64,000 bases of DNA. It comes from Runella aurantiaca. GTDB lineage: Bacteria > Bacteroidota > Bacteroidia > Cytophagales > Spirosomataceae. Under the pieces are notes generated by a model, which was not told where the DNA came from, searched no databases, and was given only the letters and a program-made list of their open reading frames with translations. The first letter of the stretch is position 1. Every line of letters starts with the position of its first letter. The stretch is taken from positions 1 to 64,000 of the forward strand of contig NZ_QPIW01000038.1 in NCBI RefSeq assembly GCF_003339505.1, in the 5' to 3' direction. Below, one piece after another: positions 32,431 through 41,812 of this stretch. The position numbers and the translations under genes were made by a program.

Positions 32431-35400
32431 ATGAGAAAAGCTTTACTGCTGTTTCTCCTCCTTTGGGGGGGGATAGCGGGCAATTCCGTAATTGCCCAAG
32501 AAAAATCAATCACAGGAAAAGTCACTGCCGATGATGGTTCTTCCCTGCCAGGCGTGAACGTTATTATCAAAGGCACCACGCGCGGAACAAACACCGATGC
32601 TGAAGGAAATTTTAAAATAAATGTTCCTGTCAATGCACGCTTGTTGTTCAGTTATGTTGGGTTTACTGGACAGGAAATAATCGTCGGTAACCAAACTACT
32701 CTCAACGTAAAATTGTTGCCCGATGCGTCAAACCTAGAAGAGGTGGTTGTGACTACATTCGGTACGGCCAAAAAGACGTCTTTTACGGGTTCGGCTGCCA
32801 AAATTGACGCCGAAAAATTGGGGCCTCGCCCGATCAATAACGTTGGACAAGCCCTTGCGGGTTCGTCGGCTGGGGTACAGGCTACGGCAGGTAGCGGTCA
32901 GCCGGGCGCGGCACCAGATATTCGTATCCGGGGTTTTGGCTCCATTTCTTCTTCAAACGCCCCGCTTTACGTAGTGGATGGTATTCCTTACAGTGCCGAC
33001 ATTGCCAACATTAGCACCGATGATATCGAAACCATCACTATTCTCAAAGATGCCGCGTCGACGGCACTCTACGGAGCGCGAGCGGCCAATGGGGTGGTGA
33101 TGATTACGACCAAAAAAGGCCAAAAAGGCCAGAATACCATCAATGTAAAATATACCAAAGGGTTTAGTACCAGGGCATTACCTGAATACGACCGCGTTGG
33201 GCCAGCCGATTACTATCCTTTGATGTGGGAAGCAAACCGTAACAACTTTGCGTATCGGGCGGCCAATCCTATTCCGATGGCTACGGCCAGTGCCAATGCT
33301 TCTTCGGGCTTGGGGGCAGTTGTTGGTTACAATGTATATAACGTACCCTTTGCACAATTGGTAGGCACAGATGGGAAACTCAATCCAAGTGCGTCGATGA
33401 TTTACAGCGCCGATGATTTGAACTGGGAAAAACCTCTAATGCGTCAAGGAAATCGGGATGAAATAAGCCTTAATTTCTCTGGTTCGGGTACTACATCAGA
33501 CTATTTCCTTTCTTTATCGTATTTGAGCGACAAAGGGTTTTTGATTCGTTCTGATTATGAGCGCTATACGGCGCGTCTGAGCGTTAATAACCAAATGAAG
33601 CCTTGGTTTAAAACAGGTGCTAACCTCGCCGCTACCATCACCAAGTCTAACTTGGCAGATGCCGATGGCAACACATCGTTTGTAAACCCTTTCTTTTTCT
33701 CAAGAGGAATGGCTCCTATTTATCCTATTTACGCTTTTGACCCTGCAAATCCCTCGTCTTTCTTAACCCTTGAAAATGGCAACAGAAGATGGGATTACGG
33801 TAACCTGAGCTCATTGGGCCTGCCAAACCGTCCACAAAACGGTGGTCGTCACGCCATTTCTGAAACCTTGTTAAACCAGAACTACTTCCGCCGGAATGTA
33901 CTAGGCGGTCGGGCGTATGCGGAATTGTCCTTCTTGAAAAATTTCAAATTTACGGCCAATATAGGAGCGGACATCACCAACCGAAATAACGTAACTTTTG
34001 GAAACCCTGAAATTGGAGATGGTGCCCCTGCGGGTAGAGCTACTCATGAGTTTGAGAACGTTACGAGCTATAACCTGTCGCAATTGTTGAATTACACCAA
34101 AACGTTTGGAAGTCATGGCATTGAAGCATTGGTAGGACACGAAAACTACAACGCAACTGACAACAACCTGACGGGTTCACGTTCGCAGCAAATTTTGGAT
34201 GGTAATTATGAGCTCGTAAACTTTACGACAACTACCAACCTGAACTCACAGTATAACATTCGTAGAGTTGAAGGCTTTTTCTCAAGGGTAAATTACGATT
34301 ATAACCAAAAGTATTTCTTGTCGGTTTCGGCCCGGAGAGATGGTTCTAGTAAGTTTTATAAGGATGTTCGTTGGGGTACTTTTTACTCAGTTAGTGGTGC
34401 GTGGCGTTTAGACCAAGAAGATTTTATCAAGGCTATTCCTGCGTTGAGTATGCTCAAGCTGAGAGGGTCTTATGGCCAAACGGGTAACGACGGGGGGATC
34501 AGTAACTATGCATGGCAGCCCCTATATGCACTTGGTTGGAACAACGCAACCGAGGCGGGGATTCTTCAGTCAAGCTTAGGCAATACCCAACTTGAGTGGG
34601 AATCTAGCAATGCATTTGACGTAGCTTTGGAATTTGGCTTGTTGAAAAACCGCATTTCGGGTACCATTGAGTACTTTGACCGCCGTTCTTCTAACCTAAT
34701 TTTTGATGTGCCGTTGCCTTTATCGTCGGGTATTACAACCGTAACCAGAAACATCGGTACCATGTACAACAAAGGTATTGAGGTAGAATTGAGCTTGGTT
34801 CCTTTCAGAAGTAAAGATTTTTCATGGACGATTGACCTAAACGCCACTAGCCTGAAAAACCAAATTACCAAAATGCCGACCGAAAGCCCCGAAATCATTG
34901 ACGGTACGAAGAAACTCAAAGAAGGAAAATCACTTTATGATTTTTGGTTGAGAGAGTACATGGGTGTGAATTCGACCACTGGTGAAGCCCTTTACAGAGC
35001 GGTAAGTTTCCAAGCGGCCAACTCTAGCATTACAGAAAAAGGCGACACTGTGACGACCAACGTAAACAATGCACGCTTTGGTTATCATGGTAGTTCTATT
35101 CCTAAACTGACGGGTGGTTTTACTAATACAATTAAATATAAAGGCTTTTCACTGTCGGCGTTGGTGGTGTATCAAATCGGTGGTAAAATCTACGACGATG
35201 CCTACGCTAGTTTGATGGGTTCGGGTTATCATAATGCCAAACACATTGACATTTTGAAAAGATGGCAAAATCCAGGCGATGTGACTGATGTTCCAAGAAT
35301 GGACGCTGGTCGTACCGTTGATTTTAACGCCGCCTCTAGCCGGTGGCTGATTGATGCCAGTTACCTCAATATCCGCTCGGTAACCCTTGCATATACAATA

Positions 35401-35580
35401 CCAAAACTGTTTGCCCAGAAACTGTATATTCAAAACGCGCAGGTTTATGTGAGCGGCGAAAACTTCTTTATTAGATCTCGCCGGAGCGGTATGAACGTTC
35501 AACAAAACTTTGGCGGTACCACCAGCAACGTTTATAGTACGGCAAAATCGCTGGTAATGGGTATTTCATTCTCAATTTAA
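32431..35580 (+). CDS. SusC/RagA-type TonB-linked outer-membrane transporter
   Basis: 1049 residues with signal peptide ending VIAQ. A carboxypeptidase-regulatory-like domain (about 25-105: KSITGKVTADDGSSLPGVNV, DAEGNFKINV, LFSYVGFTGQ) is followed by the TonB-dependent plug (IRIRGFGSISSSNAPLYVVD, TITILKDAASTALYGARAAN) and a 22-strand barrel ending AKSLVMGISFSI. The SusC hallmark LYVVDGIPY is present. It imports oligosaccharides, peptides or other large nutrients together with the SusD lipoprotein encoded 13 bp downstream. A 267-bp AT-rich leader precedes the gene; no sigma/anti-sigma or hybrid regulator is adjacent, so the substrate is unknown. Confidence 0.96.
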   Translation: MRKALLLFLLLWGGIAGNSVIAQEKSITGKVTADDGSSLPGVNVIIKGTTRGTNTDAEGNFKINVPVNARLLFSYVGFTGQEIIVGNQTTLNVKLLPDASNLEEVVVTTFGTAKKTSFTGSAAKIDAEKLGPRPINNVGQALAGSSAGVQATAGSGQPGAAPDIRIRGFGSISSSNAPLYVVDGIPYSADIANISTDDIETITILKDAASTALYGARAANGVVMITTKKGQKGQNTINVKYTKGFSTRALPEYDRVGPADYYPLMWEANRNNFAYRAANPIPMATASANASSGLGAVVGYNVYNVPFAQLVGTDGKLNPSASMIYSADDLNWEKPLMRQGNRDEISLNFSGSGTTSDYFLSLSYLSDKGFLIRSDYERYTARLSVNNQMKPWFKTGANLAATITKSNLADADGNTSFVNPFFFSRGMAPIYPIYAFDPANPSSFLTLENGNRRWDYGNLSSLGLPNRPQNGGRHAISETLLNQNYFRRNVLGGRAYAELSFLKNFKFTANIGADITNRNNVTFGNPEIGDGAPAGRATHEFENVTSYNLSQLLNYTKTFGSHGIEALVGHENYNATDNNLTGSRSQQILDGNYELVNFTTTTNLNSQYNIRRVEGFFSRVNYDYNQKYFLSVSARRDGSSKFYKDVRWGTFYSVSGAWRLDQEDFIKAIPALSMLKLRGSYGQTGNDGGISNYAWQPLYALGWNNATEAGILQSSLGNTQLEWESSNAFDVALEFGLLKNRISGTIEYFDRRSSNLIFDVPLPLSSGITTVTRNIGTMYNKGIEVELSLVPFRSKDFSWTIDLNATSLKNQITKMPTESPEIIDGTKKLKEGKSLYDFWLREYMGVNSTTGEALYRAVSFQAANSSITEKGDTVTTNVNNARFGYHGSSIPKLTGGFTNTIKYKGFSLSALVVYQIGGKIYDDAYASLMGSGYHNAKHIDILKRWQNPGDVTDVPRMDAGRTVDFNAASSRWLIDASYLNIRSVTLAYTIPKLFAQKLYIQNAQVYVSGENFFIRSRRSGMNVQQNFGGTTSNVYSTAKSLVMGISFSI

Positions 35581-35593
35581 CATCAACACACTC

Positions 35594-37075
35594 ATGAAAA
35601 ATAGATTTTTAATCGTATTAGTAGCCGTTTTCAGCATGTTTGCTACATCGTGCGAAAACACCTATTTAGACACTGCTCCCACGGCCAGCGTTGATGCGGC
35701 CTCGGCGTATGCCACCACCAAAAACGCCGCTGCGGCCGTTAATGGTATCTATCGGGCACTTATTGTCAGATATTTGAGTTCACAAGGCCACTCTGGGCAT
35801 CCTGCCATGATGATCATTTTGGATCACATGGGAGAAGACATGGTCATTGGAACAACCGCGGCCAGTTGGCACGTTGGAGAAACTCGCTGGACCGCTCATC
35901 GCTCTGATGTCAACACGGTGACTCGTTTCCCTTATGAAATGTATTATCGGGTCATTGGCAATGCCAACATCGCCATTGCCAATATTGACAACTCGGTTGG
36001 CCCCCAGGCTGACAAAGATCGGTTGAAGGGAGAAGCATTGGCGCTTCGCGGATGGGCTTATTTTAATTTGGTACAGCTCTACGGCAAGCGTTACGATGCA
36101 GCCGCAAAACCCAATAGTCAGCCAGGGGTTGCGTTGGTATTGACGCCCACCACTGAAGGCCTGCCAAGAGCTACCGTTGAAGAAGTATACACCCAAATCA
36201 ACAAAGACTTGACAGATGCAGCGGCATTGCTTCCATCGGCCAGAAGTTTTAAGTCGCATATCAATTTGGAAGTAGCAAAAGGAATTTTGGCGAGAGTGGC
36301 GCTTACCCAGCAAAACTGGGCTGCTGCTGCTAAATACGCCGCAGAAGCCAGAGCGGGCTTTACGCTGATGTCACAAACACAATATCAGGACGGGTTTCAG
36401 GACATCAGCAACCCTGAGTGGATGTGGGGTTTTGACCACCTTGAAGACCAGTCAGAGTTTTTTGGCGGATACCATTCTTACATTTCCTGCAATTATAATT
36501 CAACGGTTATCAGAACGTATCCCAAAGCGGTTAATAATTTGCTTTATGATAAGATTCCTGCCACGGATATAAGAGCTAAAATGTGGGTGAAAGCACCTAC
36601 TGCCGCAAATTCTATCGTTCCTCCGGGTGGAGTGAGAGTACCTTACATCAACCAGAAATTCAGGTTGCCAGGAACTCCTTCGACCAGTGCGATGGGAGAT
36701 ACCCCTTACATGAGAGCCGCCGAAATGTACTTAATTGAGGCAGAAGCAAAGGCTAAATTGGGCAACGACGCTGACGCTGCTAAAGTATTGTTTGATTTGG
36801 TAAGCAAAAGAGATGCATCATATACACTTTCAACCAGCACGGGTGCTAAGCTGTTGGACGAAATATACTTCAACCGAAGAATCGAATTATGGGGTGAAGG
36901 TTTTAGATTTTTAGATTTAAAACGATTGAATCAACCCCTCAACCGGAACGGAACCAATCATATTGCTTCCATCGCTGTGCTTTTTGACATGCCAGCGGGT
37001 GATAAGCAGTGGGAGTTTTTGCTTCCGAGAAGAGAATTGGATGCCAACAAGGCAATGGTACAAAATCCGCTCTAA
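35594..37075 (+). CDS. SusD/RagB-type nutrient-binding lipoprotein
   Basis: 493 residues with a lipoprotein signal MFATSC, then NTYLDTAPTASVDAASAYAT, the usual SusD N-terminus. Helical TPR-like core includes GEALALRGWAYFNLVQLYGK and the C-terminal MRAAEMYLIEAEAKAKLGN and RRIELWGEGFRFLDLKRLNQ, all family hallmarks. Sits on the cell surface as the lid of the SusC channel. Co-transcribed with susC; a terminator follows directly. Confidence 0.96.
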   Translation: MKNRFLIVLVAVFSMFATSCENTYLDTAPTASVDAASAYATTKNAAAAVNGIYRALIVRYLSSQGHSGHPAMMIILDHMGEDMVIGTTAASWHVGETRWTAHRSDVNTVTRFPYEMYYRVIGNANIAIANIDNSVGPQADKDRLKGEALALRGWAYFNLVQLYGKRYDAAAKPNSQPGVALVLTPTTEGLPRATVEEVYTQINKDLTDAAALLPSARSFKSHINLEVAKGILARVALTQQNWAAAAKYAAEARAGFTLMSQTQYQDGFQDISNPEWMWGFDHLEDQSEFFGGYHSYISCNYNSTVIRTYPKAVNNLLYDKIPATDIRAKMWVKAPTAANSIVPPGGVRVPYINQKFRLPGTPSTSAMGDTPYMRAAEMYLIEAEAKAKLGNDADAAKVLFDLVSKRDASYTLSTSTGAKLLDEIYFNRRIELWGEGFRFLDLKRLNQPLNRNGTNHIASIAVLFDMPAGDKQWEFLLPRRELDANKAMVQNPL

Positions 37076-37093
37076 TTGCTTGAATATTAACTA

Positions 37094-37133
37094 AAAAAAA
37101 CACCCTTCAGGTTTTTTGGAGGGTGTTTTTTTA
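37094..37133. terminator. Terminator after the SusC/SusD pair
   Basis: A stem of about 11 bp with one wobble (37098-37108 with 37118-37128), flanked by an A-run and a T-run. Lies between convergent genes and can work in both directions. Confidence 0.8.
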
Positions 37134-37177
37134 TATAAAACATTCCAAGTTCATTTTCAGATTTGGAAAATCTAGGG

Positions 37178-38761
37178 TCAAACGGCCGTTTTTCCCTGCA
37201 ACACTGGGCGCTTGTCTTTGGCTCCCGTCATGCGATTGATGCTGTTGTCAAAATTTACTTTGACAGTGTCTCCCTCAAAATGGCAAATAATGTAATTGCG
37301 GTGCGGCGATTCGTAATAGCGAAGCGTTATTTCGAACGTATTGGGGTCTTTCCACGTACCAGCGGCGGCAATCTTGGCGATACGCTCAAATTTTAATTTT
37401 TGAGAAGTAACCAAATTAGGCCGGGCAAGGTCCGTTTCACCAAAAGCCCATTTTTCGAGTCCGCATATTACCCTATGAACACCCTCTTGGTCTTTCAGTA
37501 CAAATTGGTAGCTATCACCCTCACGGTATGCTAGCGAAACACTTTCAACGTTGAGGGCATTGGGCTCAATCTGAAATAATTTCCCCGATATTTTGGCGGC
37601 ATTGGTACGCAATTCTCCTCCCTTTGGAGGCAGCAGCGCCAAGGCGGCCATTTGTTGTTTTAATACTTTATTGGCCGCTGTATTGGCGGGTAGGGCCTGT
37701 GGTTTCATAGCGGGCAACAAATGCTCCCAAACCAAATCTAAGACTCCCTGCATGTTGGAGGTCTCGCTGGTGATGGCAATAACGGCATCTTGGTCAGGCA
37801 TCACAATGGTGTATTGGCCGTAGGCACCGTCGCCCCGGTAGGCATTGTGTCGACAGCGCCAAAACTGGTAACAATACCCCTGCAACCAGTCGTTTTGGTC
37901 ATTCGGGCGGGTTGGATTGGCGGGAGCGGGTTGTTGGATTTTAAAGGTTGTTGCCTCTTCCACCCATGCTTTCGGAATCAGTTGTTTGCCGTTCCACACC
38001 CCTTCTTGTAAGTATAATTGACCAAATTTCGCTAAGTCTTCGGTTCGTACACGAAGGCCCCAGCCGCCTGTGTTAATGCCTTGCGAATCTTCTTCCCAAT
38101 CGGCGCCTTCAATTCCCAACGGGTCAAACAAACGAGGTTTGAGGTAGTCGATGATTTTTTGCCCCGTTACTTTCTGCACAATGGCCGAGCACATATAAGT
38201 AGCGATGCTGTTGTACAAAAACACGCTGCCGGGTTTGTATTTGATGGGGGTGGCCAGAAACGCTTTCGCCCAATTGTCTTCGTTTCTGACCATCGGCTCG
38301 GTCTCCTGACCAACCGACATGCTGAGTAGGTCTTTTACGGTCAGCTTGGCCAAGTTTTCGCTGATTGTAGCTGGCAAGTCATTGGGGAAAAATGACACCA
38401 CCAAATCACTTGTTTTGAGTCTCCCTTCGTTGACGGCAAACCCCACCGCCGTGGAAGTAAAACTTTTGCTCATCGAATACAACGTATGCTTCAATTCGGC
38501 ACGATAAGGTGCCCACCAACCTTCGGCCACGACCTGCCCGTGCCGGAGAATCATCAGGCTGTGAAACTCATGCTTGCTTTGGGCTATGGCATTTATAAAG
38601 GCGGTAATCCCCGCAGAGTCTACACCCTGAGCTTCGGGAGTGCTTCGCGGCAGGCTTAGTTTTGATTTAGCAAACGAATCAAAAGGGAGACTGGCCCCAA
38701 GGGCGATTCCCGTACTAGCAAAGCCCAATTGTTGAATAAACTGGCGACGAGTGGTTTGCAT
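37178..38761 (-). CDS. Tat-exported serine hydrolase (class C beta-lactamase family)
   Basis: 527 residues with a twin-arginine signal, TTRRQFIQQLGFASTGIALG. The beta-lactamase/penicillin-binding fold shows the S-x-x-K nucleophile motif as S96-M-S-K99 (LYSMSKSFTST), a Tyr motif in FLYNSIATYM and a late GDGAYGQYTIVMPDQDAV in place of KTG. The C-terminal 150 residues are an extra beta-rich domain. Family members are esterases, D-aminopeptidases or carboxypeptidases; the true substrate is unknown. Three bases downstream of the SGNH hydrolase gene, so the two are co-expressed, possibly on acylated cell-surface or nutrient glycans. Confidence 0.88.
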   Translation of the reverse strand: MQTTRRQFIQQLGFASTGIALGASLPFDSFAKSKLSLPRSTPEAQGVDSAGITAFINAIAQSKHEFHSLMILRHGQVVAEGWWAPYRAELKHTLYSMSKSFTSTAVGFAVNEGRLKTSDLVVSFFPNDLPATISENLAKLTVKDLLSMSVGQETEPMVRNEDNWAKAFLATPIKYKPGSVFLYNSIATYMCSAIVQKVTGQKIIDYLKPRLFDPLGIEGADWEEDSQGINTGGWGLRVRTEDLAKFGQLYLQEGVWNGKQLIPKAWVEEATTFKIQQPAPANPTRPNDQNDWLQGYCYQFWRCRHNAYRGDGAYGQYTIVMPDQDAVIAITSETSNMQGVLDLVWEHLLPAMKPQALPANTAANKVLKQQMAALALLPPKGGELRTNAAKISGKLFQIEPNALNVESVSLAYREGDSYQFVLKDQEGVHRVICGLEKWAFGETDLARPNLVTSQKLKFERIAKIAAAGTWKDPNTFEITLRYYESPHRNYIICHFEGDTVKVNFDNSINRMTGAKDKRPVLQGKTAV

Positions 38762-38764
38762 GGA

Positions 38765-39496
38765 TTATTTATATTTTTTCGTTAGAAATGGGAGAAGGAC
38801 TTTGGTATATTCGCGGTAGCCTTGTGTGTTGAGGTGCAGGCTGTCTTGGGTATACAGCTCACCTTTGACGGTGCCGTTGGGGTTGAAAAGTACGGGGTTG
38901 ATATCTACGTACGATAGGTATTTACCCGTACTGAAGGCTTTTACCATGGCATTCCCTTTTTTGACCGTTTCCCAATGTTTACGACGCGAAGGGGAGAGTT
39001 TCATGGATACAAAACAAATCTTGGTTTTGGGTAAACGATTTTGAATTATGGAAATAAACTGTCGATAGGAATCAAACATTTGCTCGGCAGATTTGTACTT
39101 TTTACCCGTCAAATCATTTTCTCCACCGTAAATGACCAATACTTTGGGTTTGTGAGGAATCACAGTACGTTCTGTATAGTGAATGAGTTCAGGAATCGTT
39201 GAGCCACCAAAGCCGCGATTCAGTACGGGCAAAGGAGCTAAATCGGATTTCATGTCTTTCCAAATTCGCCAGCTTGAACTACCATAAAACAATATCCCAC
39301 CTTTTTTTATGCCTTTTTCGGTGTCTTCTTTTTCAAAATTCTTAATCTCATTTTCAAAGCGATTAAGTTGATAATCAGGCTCGAAGGCTTCCGCAATGGG
39401 CTGATAGTTTATACTGCTGCGTTTACAGGAAAAAGAGGCTCCAAGCAATGCTATCACCAGAATCAATGTAGTTGTAGGGGTAGAGTGTTTCATCAT
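38765..39496 (-). CDS. SGNH/GDSL-type esterase lipoprotein
   Basis: 243 residues from ATG 39496 (an upstream in-frame start at 39532 adds a non-signal stretch). Signal peptide ends LGASFSCK, probably lipidated. SGNH blocks are clear: block I ILFYGSSSWRIW with the nucleophile serine, block II GFGGSTIPEL, block III VIYGGENDLTG and block V DSLHLNTQGYREY with the catalytic Asp-His pair. Likely a carbohydrate esterase or acetylhydrolase on the cell envelope. First gene of a two-gene unit with the serine hydrolase. Confidence 0.88.
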   Translation of the reverse strand: MMKHSTPTTTLILVIALLGASFSCKRSSINYQPIAEAFEPDYQLNRFENEIKNFEKEDTEKGIKKGGILFYGSSSWRIWKDMKSDLAPLPVLNRGFGGSTIPELIHYTERTVIPHKPKVLVIYGGENDLTGKKYKSAEQMFDSYRQFISIIQNRLPKTKICFVSMKLSPSRRKHWETVKKGNAMVKAFSTGKYLSYVDINPVLFNPNGTVKGELYTQDSLHLNTQGYREYTKVLLPFLTKKYK

Positions 39497-39550
39497 AAGA
39501 AGTTGTTTCCCTTCAAAGTAAAATAGAAACAAAATTTACGGCTTCAAACC

Positions 39551-39590
39551 CAATAAAAAAGGTTACCCCTATGAGGCAACCTTTTTATTG
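39551..39590. terminator. Terminator between cytochrome-like gene and esterase gene
   Basis: CAATAAAAAAGGTT (from 39551) pairs with AACCTTTTTATTG (to 39590) with small internal mismatches. A/T flanks allow termination of the minus-strand cytochrome-like gene. Confidence 0.7.
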
Positions 39591-39602
39591 ATAAAGAATT
39601 GA

Positions 39603-39956
39603 CTAGTTTTCCAACAATCCATCGGCTTGCCATTGCTTTAATAGGGCGATGGTTGCGGCCGGAAGTTGGGCGGTACCGTTACGTGGCATAAATCCTGTTG
39701 TCCCAGGCGTCCGTTGTGTACGGTCAAGGATGTTAATGATTTTAGATTTGGCGGTAGCATAATCATCCCACTTGTTTGGATTTGCCCCGCCTGCCAAGTG
39801 GCAGGGTGTACAATTGGCGACAAAAATAGCCTTAATGTCTTTGTTGTACGAAACTTTTGCGGGCTCGGGAGTGTCATCCGTTTTGGTACAACTGATTAGA
39901 AAGGACATAGCAATGCTTGCTACCCCCAGGTGGAGGAGGAGACGTTTTACATTCAT
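39603..39956 (-). CDS. Monohaem cytochrome c-like lipoprotein
   Basis: 117 residues from ATG 39956 (MNVKRLLLHL); the longer ORF only adds a leader. Lipoprotein signal ends SFLISC. The mature part has one haem motif, NCTPCHLAGG (CXXCH), and a candidate sixth ligand in GFMPRNGTAQL. It resembles each repeat of the dihaem lipoprotein at 9.4-10.2 kb (YCVGCHK ... MPP). Periplasmic-face electron carrier by inference. Monocistronic. Confidence 0.82.
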   Translation of the reverse strand: MNVKRLLLHLGVASIAMSFLISCTKTDDTPEPAKVSYNKDIKAIFVANCTPCHLAGGANPNKWDDYATAKSKIINILDRTQRTPGTTGFMPRNGTAQLPAATIALLKQWQADGLLEN

Positions 39957-40021
39957 GGAAATCAGGAGTTTAAGTGAAATAATGCTGTTAGAGAGTACAC
40001 TTATACACACGTGATTTTTTC

Positions 40022-40171
40022 CTAGAAGGTTGCGTCAACGTCTTTTTTTTCTTCAAATACCATTCCTTGATACTCTACACTTACTTTGATAATCTTTTTT
40101 TGTTCGTTGCGCACAAAGGTGAAATTTGGGTACGTTATGCAGCGTTTTAAACCATTTACGCAATACAACAT
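40022..40171 (-). CDS. Small 49-residue hypothetical protein
   Basis: A short ORF from ATG at 40171 to TAG at 40022. The product begins MLYCVNGLKRCITYPNFTFV and ends KDVDATF. Alternating hydrophobic/polar strands (ITYPNFTFV, KIIKVSVEYQG) and a balanced composition look like a real small beta-rich protein and not random sequence. Two cysteines at positions 4 and 11. It lies alone between a cytochrome-like gene and a porin gene, following a hairpin. No family recognised; coding status is unproven. Confidence 0.45.
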   Translation of the reverse strand: MLYCVNGLKRCITYPNFTFVRNEQKKIIKVSVEYQGMVFEEKKDVDATF

Positions 40172-40184
40172 ACCTAATAGTTAA

Positions 40185-40213
40185 AATCCAGCCTCCCAAT
40201 GAGAAGCTGGATT
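40185..40213 (-). terminator. Weak hairpin after the porin gene
   Basis: AATCCAGC (40185-40192) pairs with GCTGGATT (40206-40213); minus-strand continuation is TTAAC, only a weak T-tract. Situated 43 bp past the porin stop. Confidence 0.5.
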
Positions 40214-40255
40214 CCTGCCATACCTAAACCTTTTCTCTACTACTGTAAGAGCAAA

Positions 40256-41632
40256 CTAAATAAAAACTTGATATTGGATGGTCACGGCGCCGCGTCGTCC
40301 GTTGGATTTTAAAAGGCCGTCGGAGGCATTCTGATAGACTGGGCGATTTTGAAAATCCAATGATATTTTGGAGTTATGGCCTTTAAGTAACCAGTTAAGT
40401 CCTACGTTATAAATACCCGCGACATTGGTAAGGCGTTGGTAGTCGGCCAGTTGCGCAGAAGCATAAGGCATGAGTGTGCCATTTTTGCCTAATAAATCAG
40501 CCGCGCACAGATACCCCAATTGACTGTAAATCACACTTCCAGTACCAAACATCGGAAAGGAGTTTCCCTGAATTCCTGATACTCCCGAAAGCGACTGGGT
40601 GGTTCCGTTGGCGGGGTTCATGATGCCATTGAAACGCAGGTAGTTGGTGCCATAATCGGTATGGAAATAGCCCAAATAAGCTGAAATAGCGGTTCCTTTG
40701 GCTTTATTGACGGGCATATCGGCAAACATCGCCAACGACCACAAATTGACGGCATTGAACACCGTATCGCGGCCCGCGTTTTGGGTGCGCCACGTGGCCG
40801 CTTTTTGGCTGATGAAACCTGCTTCGATGTTCAGTACCTTCTTTTTGCCCAAATAAGTACCCGTCATATAAGGGGTTTGGTGGGCTTCTTTGTCAAAGAA
40901 ATTATAAATCAAAAAGCCTTGGTATTGCTTATGATGGCCTTTGGCGGCAAAGGTAGAATTGGTAGAAATGGCGGGAACGGGGTTTCCGCTCGTGCCGATG
41001 GGGAACGGATCGGTTAAGCCCAAACGGTAGTCCCATTTACCCACTTGGCCGCGCGCGTAGAGCGTGAGTTTACGCGAAAATTCGTCGGTTTGATCAACGG
41101 TCGCCTGAGCAAAAACGGGGACATCCATGGTCATAATGCTGGTTACGCTGGGTTGACTAAAGCGAGAAAGGCCGTTGAGGATAGTCAGTCCTCCGCCTAT
41201 TTTGAGCCAGTCTTTATGGGGAAATGCCGAATATTCGACCACTGCATCGTGAACAAAAAAGGCAATTTTACGATTAGAAGGCACTCCCTGTGCATTGCCT
41301 AAGGCGGGGAAACCATTTAAAAAGTTAAAATTGTTCATCCCCAATTGAAAGTAGACAAAGGTACGGTCGGTGATTTGTCCGAACAATTGCATGCGCGTAC
41401 GGCGGAGGCCCAAATCCAGCGTTTGGGGGGCGGCTTCGCCGAGAACAGTAGTACCGGGATTGCTGTTGTTGAAACGAAACCACGTTTGATTTAAAAATGT
41501 AGCTTTAAAAAAATGGGAGCCTGAAGTATTGAGGTTGTACTTCAATTCGTTTTTTTCGGGAATTGTTTTGAGAGAATCTTGCGCTTGGGAAGTGAGGGCG
41601 CATACTAAAAAAATCCAACTGAGGTGCTTCAT
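40256..41632 (-). CDS. Outer-membrane porin-like protein
   Basis: 458 residues with signal peptide ending TSQAQ. Amphipathic strands throughout: LRRTRMQLFGQITDRTFVYF, KLTLYARGQVGKWDYRLGLT and terminal GRRGAVTIQYQVFI with a closing aromatic/hydrophobic strand. The pattern of early LGLRRTRMQLFGQ and mid-protein ARGQVGKWDYRLG resembles phosphate-selective (OprO/OprP-type) porins found in Bacteroidota, but the substrate is unassigned. Monocistronic. Confidence 0.78.
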   Translation of the reverse strand: MKHLSWIFLVCALTSQAQDSLKTIPEKNELKYNLNTSGSHFFKATFLNQTWFRFNNSNPGTTVLGEAAPQTLDLGLRRTRMQLFGQITDRTFVYFQLGMNNFNFLNGFPALGNAQGVPSNRKIAFFVHDAVVEYSAFPHKDWLKIGGGLTILNGLSRFSQPSVTSIMTMDVPVFAQATVDQTDEFSRKLTLYARGQVGKWDYRLGLTDPFPIGTSGNPVPAISTNSTFAAKGHHKQYQGFLIYNFFDKEAHQTPYMTGTYLGKKKVLNIEAGFISQKAATWRTQNAGRDTVFNAVNLWSLAMFADMPVNKAKGTAISAYLGYFHTDYGTNYLRFNGIMNPANGTTQSLSGVSGIQGNSFPMFGTGSVIYSQLGYLCAADLLGKNGTLMPYASAQLADYQRLTNVAGIYNVGLNWLLKGHNSKISLDFQNRPVYQNASDGLLKSNGRRGAVTIQYQVFI

Positions 41633-41812
41633 GGTGCGAGCTTATTTTTTTCGAGACAAAGCACCATTTAAAAGATTAATACCGTCTAAAAAACAAATTA
41701 AAAAGCAGTTAAAGCATTCTTTTATTTTTCACTTCCCTAAGTTTATCCTAAATTAGTGTTTTCAAAAACCCACAAAATCAACGGTTTACCCCCTACTTTT
41801 AGCGTTTTGGGC

